From positions 1,736,001-1,800,000 of the forward strand of contig NZ_CP144906.1 of the NCBI RefSeq assembly GCF_036699995.1: a stretch of DNA of 64,000 nucleotides, given 5' to 3'. The notes under the pieces were generated by a model, which was given only the letters and a program-made list of their open reading frames with translations, had not been told where the DNA came from and ran no database searches. How positions within the stretch are numbered: the first letter of the stretch is position 1; each line of letters begins with the position of its first letter. Of this stretch, positions 52,775 through 63,801 are shown piece after piece. Both the position numbers and the translations under genes were made by a program. This DNA is from Clostridium beijerinckii. GTDB taxonomy: Bacteria; Bacillota; Clostridia; Clostridiales; Clostridiaceae.

Positions 52775-53800
52775 ATGAACGTAAAAGATTTTGATTTTTA
52801 CTTACCAGAAGAGTTGATAGCTCAACATCCGTTGGAACAAAGAGATTCATCAAGACTTATGGTTTTAGATAAGAAAACTGGTGAAATTAAGCATAAGAGA
52901 TTTCATGATATTATAGAATACTTAAATGAAGGAGATACTTTAGTATTAAATAATACGAGAGTAATGCCAGCAAGATTGATTGGAGAAAAGGAAGGTACGG
53001 GCGGAAAAATTGAGTTCCTTCTACTTAAAAGAATTGAAAAGGATAAATGGGAGTGTCTAGCAAAGCCAGGTAAATCCGCAAAGGTTGGTAGAAAATTTAC
53101 ATTTGGAGAAGGTAAGTTAAAAGCAGAAGTAGTTGAAGTGAAGGAAAATGGAAATAGAATAGTTGAATTTTTCTATGATGGAATATTCGAGGAAGTTCTA
53201 GATTCGCTTGGGGAGATGCCTTTGCCACCATATATTCATGAGAGATTAGAAGATAGGGAAAGGTATCAAACAGTGTATTCTAAAGAAAATGGTTCTGCTG
53301 CAGCACCTACTGCGGGATTACATTTTACAAAAGAGTTGCTGCAAGAAATAAAGAATAAAGGAATTAACATAGTATATTTAACATTACATGTTGGACTTGG
53401 AACTTTTAGACCTGTAAAAGTTGAATCTCTAGAGGAGCATGAAATGCATTCAGAGTTTTATATGCTTTCAAAAGAAAGTGCAGATATAATAAACGAAACT
53501 AAAAAAAGAGGAAATGCGGTTATATCTGTTGGAACAACTTCAACAAGGACATTAGAAACTATTGGCGATGAAAATGGATTTGTTAAGGAACAAAGTGGAT
53601 GGACTAATATATTTATTTATCCTGGATATAAATTTAAAGTAGTGGATAAGTTAATTACAAACTTCCATTTACCAGAATCTACTTTGATAATGCTTGTTTC
53701 AACTTTAGCAGGAAGAGAAAATGTTATGAATGCATATGAAGAAGCAGTAAATGAAAAATATAGATTTTTCTCATTTGGAGATGCTATGTTTATTAAATAA
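52775..53800 (+). CDS. queA: tRNA preQ1(34) S-adenosylmethionine ribosyltransferase-isomerase
   Basis: A 341-aa enzyme that transfers the ribosyl group of SAM to preQ1 in tRNA, giving epoxyqueuosine. Typical segments are [47 protein letters not shown] and [18 protein letters not shown] precedes ATG 52775. Placed directly before tgt, the enzyme for the previous step. Confidence 0.97.
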   Translation: MNVKDFDFYLPEELIAQHPLEQRDSSRLMVLDKKTGEIKHKRFHDIIEYLNEGDTLVLNNTRVMPARLIGEKEGTGGKIEFLLLKRIEKDKWECLAKPGKSAKVGRKFTFGEGKLKAEVVEVKENGNRIVEFFYDGIFEEVLDSLGEMPLPPYIHERLEDRERYQTVYSKENGSAAAPTAGLHFTKELLQEIKNKGINIVYLTLHVGLGTFRPVKVESLEEHEMHSEFYMLSKESADIINETKKRGNAVISVGTTSTRTLETIGDENGFVKEQSGWTNIFIYPGYKFKVVDKLITNFHLPESTLIMLVSTLAGRENVMNAYEEAVNEKYRFFSFGDAMFIK

Positions 53801-53987
53801 AAGTTTTGATTACATTGATGAGGTGACATAGTCAAGTGTTTCAATATAAAATGGGATGAATTAGAAAATAGATATTGATTTTATAATTCAGCTAACAACT
53901 AAATGGAAGTTAGTTTCTTTAAAGAATCTCAGAGTTGCTCAGTAAACAAAGGTAGCTGAGTTTCGTAAAAATATAATTAAGAGGTGA

Positions 53988-55130
<1,143 letters not shown>

Positions 55131-55293
55131 TTGAAAATGATTATTTATGAATTTGGATAGGATGTAGATCTTTACACAATTTCTAAATGAACATGAGTAA
55201 CAAAAGTAGGTTTATATTGACATTAAAGTAAATAAAATGTAAACTACATATCATGAATAGAAAAAAATATAATAAACACATTGGAGGAAGAGT

Positions 55294-55572
55294 ATGGATA
55301 ATATGTTAGCGTTACTTACGAGCGTAGTGCCTTATTTACTTGTATTTGTGATATTTTTTTTCCTTCTTATATTACCTGAAAAGAAGAGAAAAAAGAAATA
55401 TCAAGGTATGATTGATGAATTAAAAGTAAATGATGAAATTGTGACAAGAGGTGGAATCATAGGTAAGATTACACATATAGATGAAAAATCAGTTACAATT
55501 GAAAGTGGTCCTGCAAAAACTAGGATTAAATTAGAGAAGAGTGGAATATCTCATAAAATAAAGATGGATTAA
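55294..55572 (+). CDS. yajC: preprotein translocase subunit YajC
   Basis: A 92-aa protein with one N-terminal membrane helix (LLVFVIFFFLLILPEKKRKK) and the cytoplasmic YajC domain, GMIDELKVNDEIVTRGGIIG. It joins SecD and SecF at the translocon. TTGGAGGAAGAG precedes ATG 55294. Standard place between tgt and secDF. Confidence 0.95.
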   Translation: MDNMLALLTSVVPYLLVFVIFFFLLILPEKKRKKKYQGMIDELKVNDEIVTRGGIIGKITHIDEKSVTIESGPAKTRIKLEKSGISHKIKMD

Positions 55573-55623
55573 TCATAATGCCCTTTAATATTTCATAAAA
55601 TGAAGTGTTGGGGGGTGTTTTTG

Positions 55624-55992
55624 ATGGAAAATAGTAAATATTTTAGATCAGTAGTAAAAGGTACTATTGGAACTTTGATTTTAAGCTTCATAGGAGTCAC
55701 AATTCTATCTTTATTGATGACTAAACTAGTATTTAGTAAAGGTATTTTTAACATGATATATGTAATAATATCTTTATGCAGTTTAAGTTTAGGAGCAATG
55801 ATAGGAGCAAAGAAAAATGAATCAAAGGGATGGCTTGTAGGCTTTGGAGTAGCACTATCATATTATTTAGTATTGTTTATACTATCTAGTAGCTTTAATG
55901 GAGAATTAGCATTTAAGCTTTTTGACTTCATTAAATTGATTATAGCACTAGTTGTAGGTACTCTTGCTGGGATGCTAGGGATAAATTTATAA
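55624..55992 (+). CDS. TIGR04086 family membrane protein (YrzE-like)
   Basis: A 122-aa protein with four hydrophobic helices: VVKGTIGTLILSFIGVTILS, a second, SLGAMIGAKKNESKGWLVGF and a final Gly-rich LVVGTLAGMLGINL. It matches TIGR04086/YrzE, found between yajC and secDF in Firmicutes, as here. Role unknown. GGGGGGTG precedes ATG 55624. Confidence 0.87.
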   Translation: MENSKYFRSVVKGTIGTLILSFIGVTILSLLMTKLVFSKGIFNMIYVIISLCSLSLGAMIGAKKNESKGWLVGFGVALSYYLVLFILSSSFNGELAFKLFDFIKLIIALVVGTLAGMLGINL

Positions 55993-56364
55993 GATACTTC
56001 AGCTTTTTAATGACTAACGTTACAAAGATTAAAAGAAGTTATACATATGTGAAATCATTTTTATTTAAATGAAGGTTAAACAGTATTTTATTGTTATATC
56101 ATACATTAATAAAAAACTTTATTAAGAAATTATAGTGTGCTATAATGAACAATGTGCAACATAAGAATGTAATAATATTTAAAATTAAGAAGTAATAAGT
56201 TCTTTAAAATTCAGCTTAAAGACTTTAATTTCTTAATTTTAAATATTAAAGTATTTTACATAATAAAGGAAACTGTTAATGAAATTGTAATCCAAAATTT
56301 TCAGTAAGGAATATATAGTAAATACTAACCTAATGAAAGACATAATATGCAGAGGGGGATTAAG
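55993..56364. other. intergenic region before secD
   Basis: About 370 AT-rich bases holding one long inverted repeat (56177-56244). No gene is visible. I looked for the SCIFF precursor gene that many clostridia carry in this block and did not find it here or between tgt and yajC. Confidence 0.6.
56177..56244. repeat. 15-bp perfect AT-rich inverted repeat
   Basis: ATTTAAAATTAAGAA (56177-56191) pairs with TTCTTAATTTTAAAT (56230-56244) across a 38-nt loop. It may end the yajC-TIGR04086 transcript, although there is no T-run. Confidence 0.5.
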
Positions 56365-57630
56365 ATGAAAAGAAAAAGCAAAAGTTCAGCATTGTTGATA
56401 TTAATTATTGCTGTAATTGGACTGTTAGCTTTTGCAGGATTTAAAGGATTTGTTCTAGGAGGATGGGAATTTAAATCATTTGATAAAGTAATAACTAGAG
56501 GACTAGATTTACAAGGCGGAGTTTCTGTTCTTATGGAAATTCAAAAAGATGATGTAACTGCAGAAGAATTACAAAGTGCTAAGGAACATTTATCTTTAAG
56601 AGTAAATAAACTTGGTGTTGCAGAAACAATTGTAGCAACAGAAGGTCCAAAGAGAATAAGAGTAGATGTACCGGGATTAACTAATTCTAAGGAAATAGTA
56701 GATAGTTTGGTTAAGTCTGGTAATTTGAGTTTTAAAGGGCCAGATGGAACTGAAATTTTAACAGGTTCAGATGTAAAAAAAGCAACTGCACAAATGAATC
56801 AACAAAATGGTGGATATGAAGTTGGTTTAGAATTAAATGATGAAGGTGCACAAAAGTTTGCAGATGCAACAGGAAAATATATTGGGCAAAATATTTCAAT
56901 CTACCTTGATGACGAAGAAATATCAACTGCGCGAGTAAATTCGCAAATTTCAGGTGGAAAAGCAAGTATTGAAACACATGATACATTACAAAAGAATAAA
57001 GAATTAGCTGGAATGATTAATGCAGGTGCACTTCCACTTCCAGTTAAAGAAGTTTCAGTTAGCAATGTTGGAGCGGAACTAGGAGCTACAGCATTTCCAA
57101 ACTCTGTTAAGGCAGGAATTATAGGAGTTGGATTAGTATTTTTATTCATGCTATTCCATTATAGAATTCAAGGATTAATGGCTAATATTGCTTTGACTTT
57201 GTATATAACACTTACACTTTTTGCTTTTATAGAAGTAGGTGTTACATTGACTCTTCCTGGTATAGCAGCATTCTTACTTACAATTGGTGTGGCTGTTGAT
57301 GCTAATATACTAACGTTTGAAAGAACTAAAGAGGAGTTAAAGAAAGGTTATACTGTTAAGGCGGCAGTGAAAAAAGGATCAGAGCATGCATTATCTTCAA
57401 TAGTAGATTCTAACATGACAACTTTACTTGCATCACTAATTCTATATTTTATAGGATCTGGAGCGGTAAAAGGTTTTGCAATTACACTTATGATAGGTAT
57501 AGTTATAAGTTTATTTACAGGTCTAGTAGTAACCAAAGTACTTGTTAATTTAGCTGTTGAAAGTGGAATTATAAATAAACCATCACATTTTGGTGTTACT
57601 TTGAAAAAGGGGGATGAAAAACATGCTTAG
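56365..57630 (+). CDS. secD: protein translocase subunit SecD
   Basis: A 421-aa membrane protein of the Sec export motor. Marks: TRGLDLQGGVSVLMEI, the periplasmic P1 domain, and the C-terminal helices with GVAVDANILTFERTKEELKK, the conserved proton-path region. AGAGGGGG precedes ATG 56365. Its end overlaps the start of secF. Uses the proton gradient to pull exported proteins outward (family knowledge). Confidence 0.96.
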   Translation: MKRKSKSSALLILIIAVIGLLAFAGFKGFVLGGWEFKSFDKVITRGLDLQGGVSVLMEIQKDDVTAEELQSAKEHLSLRVNKLGVAETIVATEGPKRIRVDVPGLTNSKEIVDSLVKSGNLSFKGPDGTEILTGSDVKKATAQMNQQNGGYEVGLELNDEGAQKFADATGKYIGQNISIYLDDEEISTARVNSQISGGKASIETHDTLQKNKELAGMINAGALPLPVKEVSVSNVGAELGATAFPNSVKAGIIGVGLVFLFMLFHYRIQGLMANIALTLYITLTLFAFIEVGVTLTLPGIAAFLLTIGVAVDANILTFERTKEELKKGYTVKAAVKKGSEHALSSIVDSNMTTLLASLILYFIGSGAVKGFAITLMIGIVISLFTGLVVTKVLVNLAVESGIINKPSHFGVTLKKGDEKHA

Positions 57631-58498
57631 AATAATGGAAAAGACAAAATTATGGTTTTCAATATCCCTAATAATTATTATAATCGGAATGGGATTCTTA
57701 TGTGTTAGAGGACTAAACTTTGGTATAGATTTTAAAGGTGGTTCTGAAATAGTACTTCAACTAGATGAAAGTATAAATAAAGAAGAGGTTGATACAATCA
57801 TTCGAAGTTATGCACCAGATGCTTCAACGAATACAGTTAATAATAATCAATATGAAATAAAATCAGCAGATCTTGATAGTGATAAGTTAGGATCAATTGT
57901 CTCAGATTTAGAATCTAAATATAAACTGGATGATAAAGTACTAGTTTCACAGAATGAAATAGGATCATCAGTAGGTAGAGAGTTAACTCAAAATTCTATA
58001 TATGCATTACTTGCGGCTTTTGCAGTAATGTTAGTATATATAGCTATTAGATTTGAATTCAAATTTGGAGTAGCGGCTATAGCAGCTACAATTCATGATA
58101 TATTAGTAACTATTTCTGTTTATTCAATATTTTATATTCCAGTAAATACACCTTTTATAGCAGCGATATTAACTATAGTAGGATATTCTATGTGTGATAC
58201 GATAGTTATTTTTGATAGAATTAGAGAAAATACAAAGATAATGAGAAGGGCTAAATCAATTGAAGTAGCAGATGTGAGTTTGACTGAAACTATAGCAAGA
58301 TCATTATATACTTCTTCGGCAACAGTTGTTACTATAATAGCGATGAACTTTTTAGTACCATCTGTTCAAGCATTTACGATTCCTTTAATTGTAGGTATCA
58401 TAAGTGGAGCATATTCATCGATATGTATAGCATCACCAATTTGGGTATACTTAAAAGATAGAGTTAGAAGCCAAAAGAAAAAATTACAAAAAGCTTAA
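57623..58498 (+). CDS. secF: protein translocase subunit SecF
   Basis: A 291-aa partner of SecD. Marks: GLNFGIDFKGGSEIVLQL, VGRELTQNSIYALLAAFAVM and SMCDTIVIFDRIRENTK. GGGGG lies 10 bases before ATG 57623; ATG 57614 is too close to that site. Overlaps secD by 8 bases. Followed by a terminator. Confidence 0.96.
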   Translation: MLRIMEKTKLWFSISLIIIIIGMGFLCVRGLNFGIDFKGGSEIVLQLDESINKEEVDTIIRSYAPDASTNTVNNNQYEIKSADLDSDKLGSIVSDLESKYKLDDKVLVSQNEIGSSVGRELTQNSIYALLAAFAVMLVYIAIRFEFKFGVAAIAATIHDILVTISVYSIFYIPVNTPFIAAILTIVGYSMCDTIVIFDRIRENTKIMRRAKSIEVADVSLTETIARSLYTSSATVVTIIAMNFLVPSVQAFTIPLIVGIISGAYSSICIASPIWVYLKDRVRSQKKKLQKA

Positions 58499-58510
58499 TT
58501 ACTGGAAATG

Positions 58511-58541
58511 AAAAAAACCTCCAGCACAATGGGGGTTTTTT
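58511..58541 (+). terminator. terminator of the secDF operon
   Basis: AAAAAACCTCC pairs with GGGGGTTTTTT (one G-U) across AGCACAAT. Confidence 0.88.
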
Positions 58542-58622
58542 CATTTGTTAACAAAATAATTGTAAAATTTATTATAATCATTTATAATAAAGGTGTTTTC
58601 TAATTTTATGGAGGAATAAACC

Positions 58623-59498
58623 ATGCGTAAATTCTGGGAAAGTATATATTGTCCAAATTATATTAGCGGATATAACCCATTTATACTTAAGGGTATGAAC
58701 AAAGCAATAGAGAGATTAGCTTTGGCGGTAAATAATAGGCAAAAAATAGTTGTTTATGGTACATATAATGTCGATGGGATTTGTGCAGTTTCATCGTTAA
58801 TTCTTGTTTTAAGATATTTGAATGCTGATGTAGAATATTTAATATACGATAGGCAAGAAACTGATGCTAGAATAAATTCGGTAGATATAAAAAATAACGT
58901 AGATTTTTTAGGTGCTGAACTATTAATAACTTTAGGTGTTGGATTAAAATCTAAAGAAGAAGTTGAGCTATGCAAAAAACTAGGTATTGATTTAATTATT
59001 CTTGAAAATGAAGAAAGTGACCTTGTTAATGACTATATTTACATAAATCCTAACCAAAAGGGTTGCCAATACAGATATAAGAACTTATCGACAAGTGGAC
59101 TTACTTTTAAGCTTATGCAAGCTATTGCTATATATTATAATATGAAAAGTATAAATAAATATTTAGATTTAATACTTATAGGTATTCAGTGGGCAAAGGT
59201 ACCATCAAAAGGAGAAAATGGAGTACTAATTAAAGAAGGAAATAAGTTCCTGATGAATACTAATAATAATGGATTAAGATCAATAATAGAATTTAACAGT
59301 TTGGAAGAGTTTAATAATGATGGTATAAATAATATAATAGAATTTATAATTCCACCTATAGGCGCGGTAGGGGTTATGGATAATGCTAGAATTGTTTTAG
59401 AGCTCTTAACTACAAATGATAAAGATAGAGCTGATCAAATTGTTAAATATTTATATAGACTTAAAACAAATAATTCCATAAGGTATATGGAAAGTTAA
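58623..59498 (+). CDS. degenerate RecJ-like DHH family protein
   Basis: A 291-aa protein with the DHH phosphoesterase fold, in the place where recJ sits between secF and apt. Compared with RecJ, motif I (GDYDVDG) reads GTYNVDG (46-52), motif II (VDNGI) reads LGVGL (104-108) and the DHH motif reads ENE (128-130). All main metal-binding Asp/His residues except Asp 51 are lost. INPNQKGCQYRYKNLSTSGL still matches the region after DHH. The length is half that of full RecJ (about 570 aa or more). Probably an inactive paralogue. GGAGG precedes ATG 58623. Confidence 0.8.
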   Translation: MRKFWESIYCPNYISGYNPFILKGMNKAIERLALAVNNRQKIVVYGTYNVDGICAVSSLILVLRYLNADVEYLIYDRQETDARINSVDIKNNVDFLGAELLITLGVGLKSKEEVELCKKLGIDLIILENEESDLVNDYIYINPNQKGCQYRYKNLSTSGLTFKLMQAIAIYYNMKSINKYLDLILIGIQWAKVPSKGENGVLIKEGNKFLMNTNNNGLRSIIEFNSLEEFNNDGINNIIEFIIPPIGAVGVMDNARIVLELLTTNDKDRADQIVKYLYRLKTNNSIRYMES

Positions 59499-59588
59499 TC
59501 AAATAGTAAAGCAATGTTTATTAATTATTAGTTGTTTAATATTAAATCATAAATGATATGTTAAATTAAATGCTATGGAGGAGTTAAA

Positions 59589-60107
59589 ATGGATTTAAAA
59601 GAAAAAATAAGGGTAATCGAAAATTTTCCTAAAGAAGGGATTAGTTTTAAGGACATAACAACATTAATTGCTGATGGAGAAGCTTTAAGGGAAACTATTA
59701 ATAGAATAGTTAAACATCTAGAGGATAAAAAAATTGATTTAATTGTTGGGCCTGAAGCAAGAGGATTTATTTTTGGAGTTCCTGTGGCATATGCTTTAGG
59801 AGTAGGATTTATTCCAGTAAGAAAGCCAGGAAAATTACCAGGAGAAACTATATCAGTTAATTATGGATTGGAATATGGAGAAGATCAGCTTCAACTTCAT
59901 AAAGATGCAATCAAACCAGGTCAAAGAGTTGCTGTTGTAGATGACTTATTAGCAACAGGGGGTACTGTAGAAGGTGTTGCTAAATTAATAGAACAAGCAG
60001 GTGGAATAGTTGCTTCACTTGATTTTGTAATAGAACTAACAGAATTAAAAGGAAAAGATAAATTAGAAGGATATGATGTACTATCATTAGTTAAATATGA
60101 CATCTAA
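59589..60107 (+). CDS. apt: adenine phosphoribosyltransferase
   Basis: A 172-aa enzyme making AMP from adenine and PRPP. Marks: [48 protein letters not shown] and the PRPP-binding [21 protein letters not shown] precedes ATG 59589. Directly upstream of relA, as in many Firmicutes. Confidence 0.97.
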   Translation: MDLKEKIRVIENFPKEGISFKDITTLIADGEALRETINRIVKHLEDKKIDLIVGPEARGFIFGVPVAYALGVGFIPVRKPGKLPGETISVNYGLEYGEDQLQLHKDAIKPGQRVAVVDDLLATGGTVEGVAKLIEQAGGIVASLDFVIELTELKGKDKLEGYDVLSLVKYDI

Positions 60108-60226
60108 GTTGTGATTTTAGATATTTTAAGAGTTGTTTCTGGGCATTATAATTGGTAAGGATTCCATTTCTTTTAAATGTATTGTTGAAAATAATTCTAA
60201 AATAATATATAATTATTAAAAAGTTA

Positions 60227-60246
60227 GGCTGGTTATTAAACCAGCC
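60227..60246 (+). terminator. hairpin between apt and relA
   Basis: GGCTGGTT-ATTA-AACCAGCC, perfect 8-bp stem, then TTTG. Weak T-run, so it may slow rather than stop transcription into relA. Confidence 0.55.
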
Positions 60247-60451
60247 TTTGAATTTAGGTATATTCAAAAAAGCGGAGCGGAATTCAGGATACTTTATTAA
60301 TTTGATTGTATTTTATGCTGATAAATCGACTAACACTAAGAATCAGTATTTACTAAATTATCTGCCTAAAAATTATACTGTAATTTCTGATCTGTTATTT
60401 TGTTTTAGATACTTACTTCAAATGAATTAATATAGAAGGAGCGTAATCCTT

Positions 60452-62668
60452 ATGATTGATAAATTACTGGAAAAGATTGATAAGAATTGTAATAATGTTG
60501 ATGTTGAAATGGTAAAGAAAGCATATGATTTTGCTGAAAAAGCTCATAAGGACCAAAAAAGGGAATCGGGTGAACCGTATATTATTCATCCGATAGCAGT
60601 AGCTGAAATTCTAGCTGAGTTAGGTATGGATACTAATACTATTGTAGCTGGATTATTGCATGATGTAATTGAAGATACGGAATTTTCTTATGATGAAACA
60701 GTCAGCCTTTTTAATGCAGAAATCGCTAACCTCGTAGAAGGTGTTACGAAGCTTACTAAGCTTGGAGAAATGGAATATAAAACTAAAGAAGAGCAACAAG
60801 CTGATAATGTGAGAAAAATGTTGCTTGCTATGGCAAAGGATATAAGAGTAATAATTATTAAATTGGCAGATAGATTACATAATATGAGAACTCTCAAATT
60901 TATGCCAGCAAAAAAGCAAAAAAATAAAGCAAAAGAGACATTGGATATTTACGCGCCTTTAGCGCATAGGCTGGGGATGTCTAAAATCAAATGGGAATTA
61001 GAGGATTTATGTTTTAGATATTTACATGAAAAAGAATATTATGAATTAGTAGATAGTATTGCCGAAAAGAGAGTAGAAAGAGAAACTTACATAAACGACA
61101 TAGTAAATGATTTAAAACAAAAACTTGGAAATTCTGGAATTGAATCGGATATTGATGGAAGACCAAAGCATTTTTATAGTATCTACAAAAAGATGGTTAG
61201 TAAGAATAAAAGCATAGAGCAAATTTTTGATTTAACGGCTATTAGAGTTTTGGTGCATTCTGTTAAGGATTGTTATGGTGTCCTTGGAATAGTGCACACT
61301 ATCTACAGGCCAATTCCAGGAAGGTTTAAAGATTATATAGCAATGCCTAAACCAAACATGTATCAATCATTGCATACTACTGTAATTGGACCACAAGGCA
61401 AAACTTTTGAAATTCAAATTAGAACTTTTGAAATGCATAAAACAGCAGAATATGGAATTGCAGCTCACTGGAAATACAAAGAGGGAGATAACGCCAAAGG
61501 AGAGCAAGATAAGCAAAAAGATTTTGAAAAGAAGCTAGTATGGCTTAGAGATATGTTGGAATGGCAGAAAGAAACATCAGATGCTGAGGAGTTTATTGAA
61601 GGCTTTAAGATAGATCTGTTTTCAGATGAAGTATTTGTATTTACTCCAAAAGGTGTTGTAATAAATTTATGCAGCAATGCTACGCCTATAGATTTTGCAT
61701 ATAGAATACATACTGATGTAGGAAATAAGTGCGTAGGTGCTAAGGTTAATGGTAAAATAGTTCCTTTAGATTATACTCTCAAGACAGGAGAAATTGTAGA
61801 GATTTTAACTTCGCCTAATGCTAAGGGACCTAATATGGATTGGTTAAACATTGCAAAAAGTAATCAATCTAAGAGCAAAATAAAGCTTTGGTTTAAAAAG
61901 GCTAAAAGAGAAGAAAATATGCTAAAGGGCAAGGAACTTCTTGAAAAGGAATTAAAGAAACAGTGTGTTAACTATGCTGACGTTGCTAAAGGGGATTTTT
62001 ATGAAAAATTAGTTAAGCGATATAATATTCATTCTATGGATGATTTATATGCTTTAATTGGTATAGGAGGATTCTCTGTATCTACTCTTATTGCAAGATT
62101 GAAGGAAGACAATGGGATAGGTGTAGATAAGGTAAACAAGGAAAAAGAAAATAAGGAAATTTTAAATAAGAATATCGAGGAACAAATTGCAAAAACAGCA
62201 AGAAAACCAGAACCTAATGGATATGGAATAACAGTAAAAGGTGAAAGTAATCTTATGGTCAGGTTTGCTAAGTGTTGTAGCCCAGTTCCTGGAGATGAAA
62301 TTTTAGGATATATAACTAAAGGTAGAGGAGTATCAGTCCATAGGAGTGATTGCAGTAATTTGCAAAACCTTATAGATACAGACAAAGATAGAGTAGTAGA
62401 AGTTAATTGGGGGTCAGCACAAGGTACATCTTATTTTGCGGAAATTCAGGTCGTAGCGGATGATAGAGATGGATTGTTAGCAGATATAATGAGTGTTATA
62501 ACAGAGCTTAAACTACAGTTAAGTGCTGTAAATGCGAATTTAGCAAAGCAAGGATCGGCGCTAATTAACGTAAAAATAAAAATTACATCTGTCGATAGTC
62601 TAAAGGATTTAATGAAGAGACTTAAGAGATTAAAAGGTGTAACAGATGTATATAGAGTAAATAGTTAG
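60452..62668 (+). CDS. relA: bifunctional (p)ppGpp synthetase/hydrolase RelA/SpoT
   Basis: A 738-aa stringent-response enzyme. In order: HD hydrolase domain (YIIHPIAVAEILAELGMDTN; LLHDVIEDTEFSY), synthetase domain (GRPKHFYSIYKKM; RVLVHSVKDCYGVLGIVH), TGS domain (VFVFTPKGVVINL) and C-terminal ACT domain (FAEIQVVADDRDGLLADI). Both hydrolase and synthetase motifs look intact. GAAGGAGCG precedes ATG 60452. Standard neighbours apt and dtd. Confidence 0.97.
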   Translation: MIDKLLEKIDKNCNNVDVEMVKKAYDFAEKAHKDQKRESGEPYIIHPIAVAEILAELGMDTNTIVAGLLHDVIEDTEFSYDETVSLFNAEIANLVEGVTKLTKLGEMEYKTKEEQQADNVRKMLLAMAKDIRVIIIKLADRLHNMRTLKFMPAKKQKNKAKETLDIYAPLAHRLGMSKIKWELEDLCFRYLHEKEYYELVDSIAEKRVERETYINDIVNDLKQKLGNSGIESDIDGRPKHFYSIYKKMVSKNKSIEQIFDLTAIRVLVHSVKDCYGVLGIVHTIYRPIPGRFKDYIAMPKPNMYQSLHTTVIGPQGKTFEIQIRTFEMHKTAEYGIAAHWKYKEGDNAKGEQDKQKDFEKKLVWLRDMLEWQKETSDAEEFIEGFKIDLFSDEVFVFTPKGVVINLCSNATPIDFAYRIHTDVGNKCVGAKVNGKIVPLDYTLKTGEIVEILTSPNAKGPNMDWLNIAKSNQSKSKIKLWFKKAKREENMLKGKELLEKELKKQCVNYADVAKGDFYEKLVKRYNIHSMDDLYALIGIGGFSVSTLIARLKEDNGIGVDKVNKEKENKEILNKNIEEQIAKTARKPEPNGYGITVKGESNLMVRFAKCCSPVPGDEILGYITKGRGVSVHRSDCSNLQNLIDTDKDRVVEVNWGSAQGTSYFAEIQVVADDRDGLLADIMSVITELKLQLSAVNANLAKQGSALINVKIKITSVDSLKDLMKRLKRLKGVTDVYRVNS

Positions 62669-62697
62669 AATCTTATATATCAGAAAGGTGAGATAAC

Positions 62698-63147
62698 ATG
62701 AGAGCAGTTGTACAAAGAGTGAGCTCATCTAGCGTTTGTGTTGATGGAGATATAATTGGTGAAATAGGTGTAGGCTTTAATGTATTAATAGGAATATCTA
62801 AGGATGATACTTTTGAAGACCTAAAATATATAAAAGATAAGATTATCAATTTGAGAGTGTTTCATGATGAAAATGATAAAATGAATTTGTCACTATTGGA
62901 TATTAAAGGTGAGATACTTGTGATATCTCAGTTTACATTGTATGGTGATTGTAGAAAAGGAAGAAGGCCCAATTTTATGGACGCACAAGGTGGAGAAGAG
63001 GCTAAAAAGCTATATGAAGAATTCTTAGATCTTCTTAAGACATCAAACTTAAAAGTTGAATGTGGAGAATTTGGAGCAGACATGAAGGTTAAAATTAATA
63101 ATGATGGGCCTGTTACCATATTATTAGATAGTAAGAGAAATTTTTAG
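62698..63147 (+). CDS. dtd: D-aminoacyl-tRNA deacylase
   Basis: A 149-aa proofreading enzyme that removes D-amino acids from tRNA. Marks: MRAVVQRVSSSSVCVDGDII, ILVISQFTLYGDCRKGRRP (SQFTL active site) and DGPVTILLDS (the GP cis-proline motif). AAAGGTGAG precedes ATG 62698. Follows relA by 30 bases. Confidence 0.97.
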   Translation: MRAVVQRVSSSSVCVDGDIIGEIGVGFNVLIGISKDDTFEDLKYIKDKIINLRVFHDENDKMNLSLLDIKGEILVISQFTLYGDCRKGRRPNFMDAQGGEEAKKLYEEFLDLLKTSNLKVECGEFGADMKVKINNDGPVTILLDSKRNF

Positions 63148-63159
63148 GAGGAATTCAGA

Positions 63160-63756
63160 TTGATTATAAAAACATTAATAGCGGGAATGTATGAAGAAAA
63201 TTGTTATTTGATAATGGATGAAGGCACCAAGGAACTTGCAATTATAGATCCAGGTGGGCAACCGAATTTGATAGAAAAAGAGATTAGTAAGTTGGATGGA
63301 AAGCCTAAATTTATTCTTTTGACACATGGACATATGGATCATGTGGGAGGAGTTATTGAATTAATGAATAAACTCAATATTCCTTTTTATATAAATGAAA
63401 ATGAAGAACAATATATGAAAAATGACGAGTTTGTATTTGGATCACTGCCAAAAGCTTCAAAATATTTAAAAGAAGGAGATACAGTATCTTTAGGTAATAA
63501 TATAATAAAAGTTATAGAGACAGCTGGGCATACAGCAGGTGGTATATGCTTCCTAGTAAATGATGAACTGTTTACAGGAGATACTCTTTTCCAAGGATCT
63601 ATTGGAAGAAGTGATTTTCCAGGAGGGAATGGAGCACAGCTTATAAAAAATATAAAGGAAAAGTTATTGCCTTTGGGAGATAGTGTTAAAGTTTATCCTG
63701 GACACGGTCCAGCATCTACAATAGGGTATGAAAAAAGGAATAATCCATTCTTATAA
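63160..63756 (+). CDS. MBL-fold metallo-hydrolase (glyoxalase II-like)
   Basis: A 198-aa metallo-beta-lactamase-fold hydrolase. The metal-site motif THGHMDHVGG, the later GHTAGGI His, the bridging Asp in FTGDTLF and the final YPGHGP His are all present. The substrate is unknown; glutathione-independent thioester or lactoyl hydrolysis is typical. The start is TTG 63160, with AGGAGG 8 bases upstream. 13 bases after dtd. Confidence 0.9.
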   Translation: MIIKTLIAGMYEENCYLIMDEGTKELAIIDPGGQPNLIEKEISKLDGKPKFILLTHGHMDHVGGVIELMNKLNIPFYINENEEQYMKNDEFVFGSLPKASKYLKEGDTVSLGNNIIKVIETAGHTAGGICFLVNDELFTGDTLFQGSIGRSDFPGGNGAQLIKNIKEKLLPLGDSVKVYPGHGPASTIGYEKRNNPFL

Positions 63757-63760
63757 AAAT

Positions 63761-63788
63761 AAAAATGTGCATTAATTTGCACATTTTT
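63761..63788 (+). terminator. hairpin between the MBL gene and hemZ
   Basis: AAAAATGTGC pairs with GCACATTTTT across 8 bases. It lies 14 bases before the next start codon, so it may attenuate rather than fully end transcription. Confidence 0.75.
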
Positions 63789-63801
63789 AAGGGGAGAAAC
63801 G

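Noticed and set aside
60248..60430. 60-codon frame between apt and relA
   Set aside because: No ribosome site, no family resemblance, and it begins right beside the hairpin.
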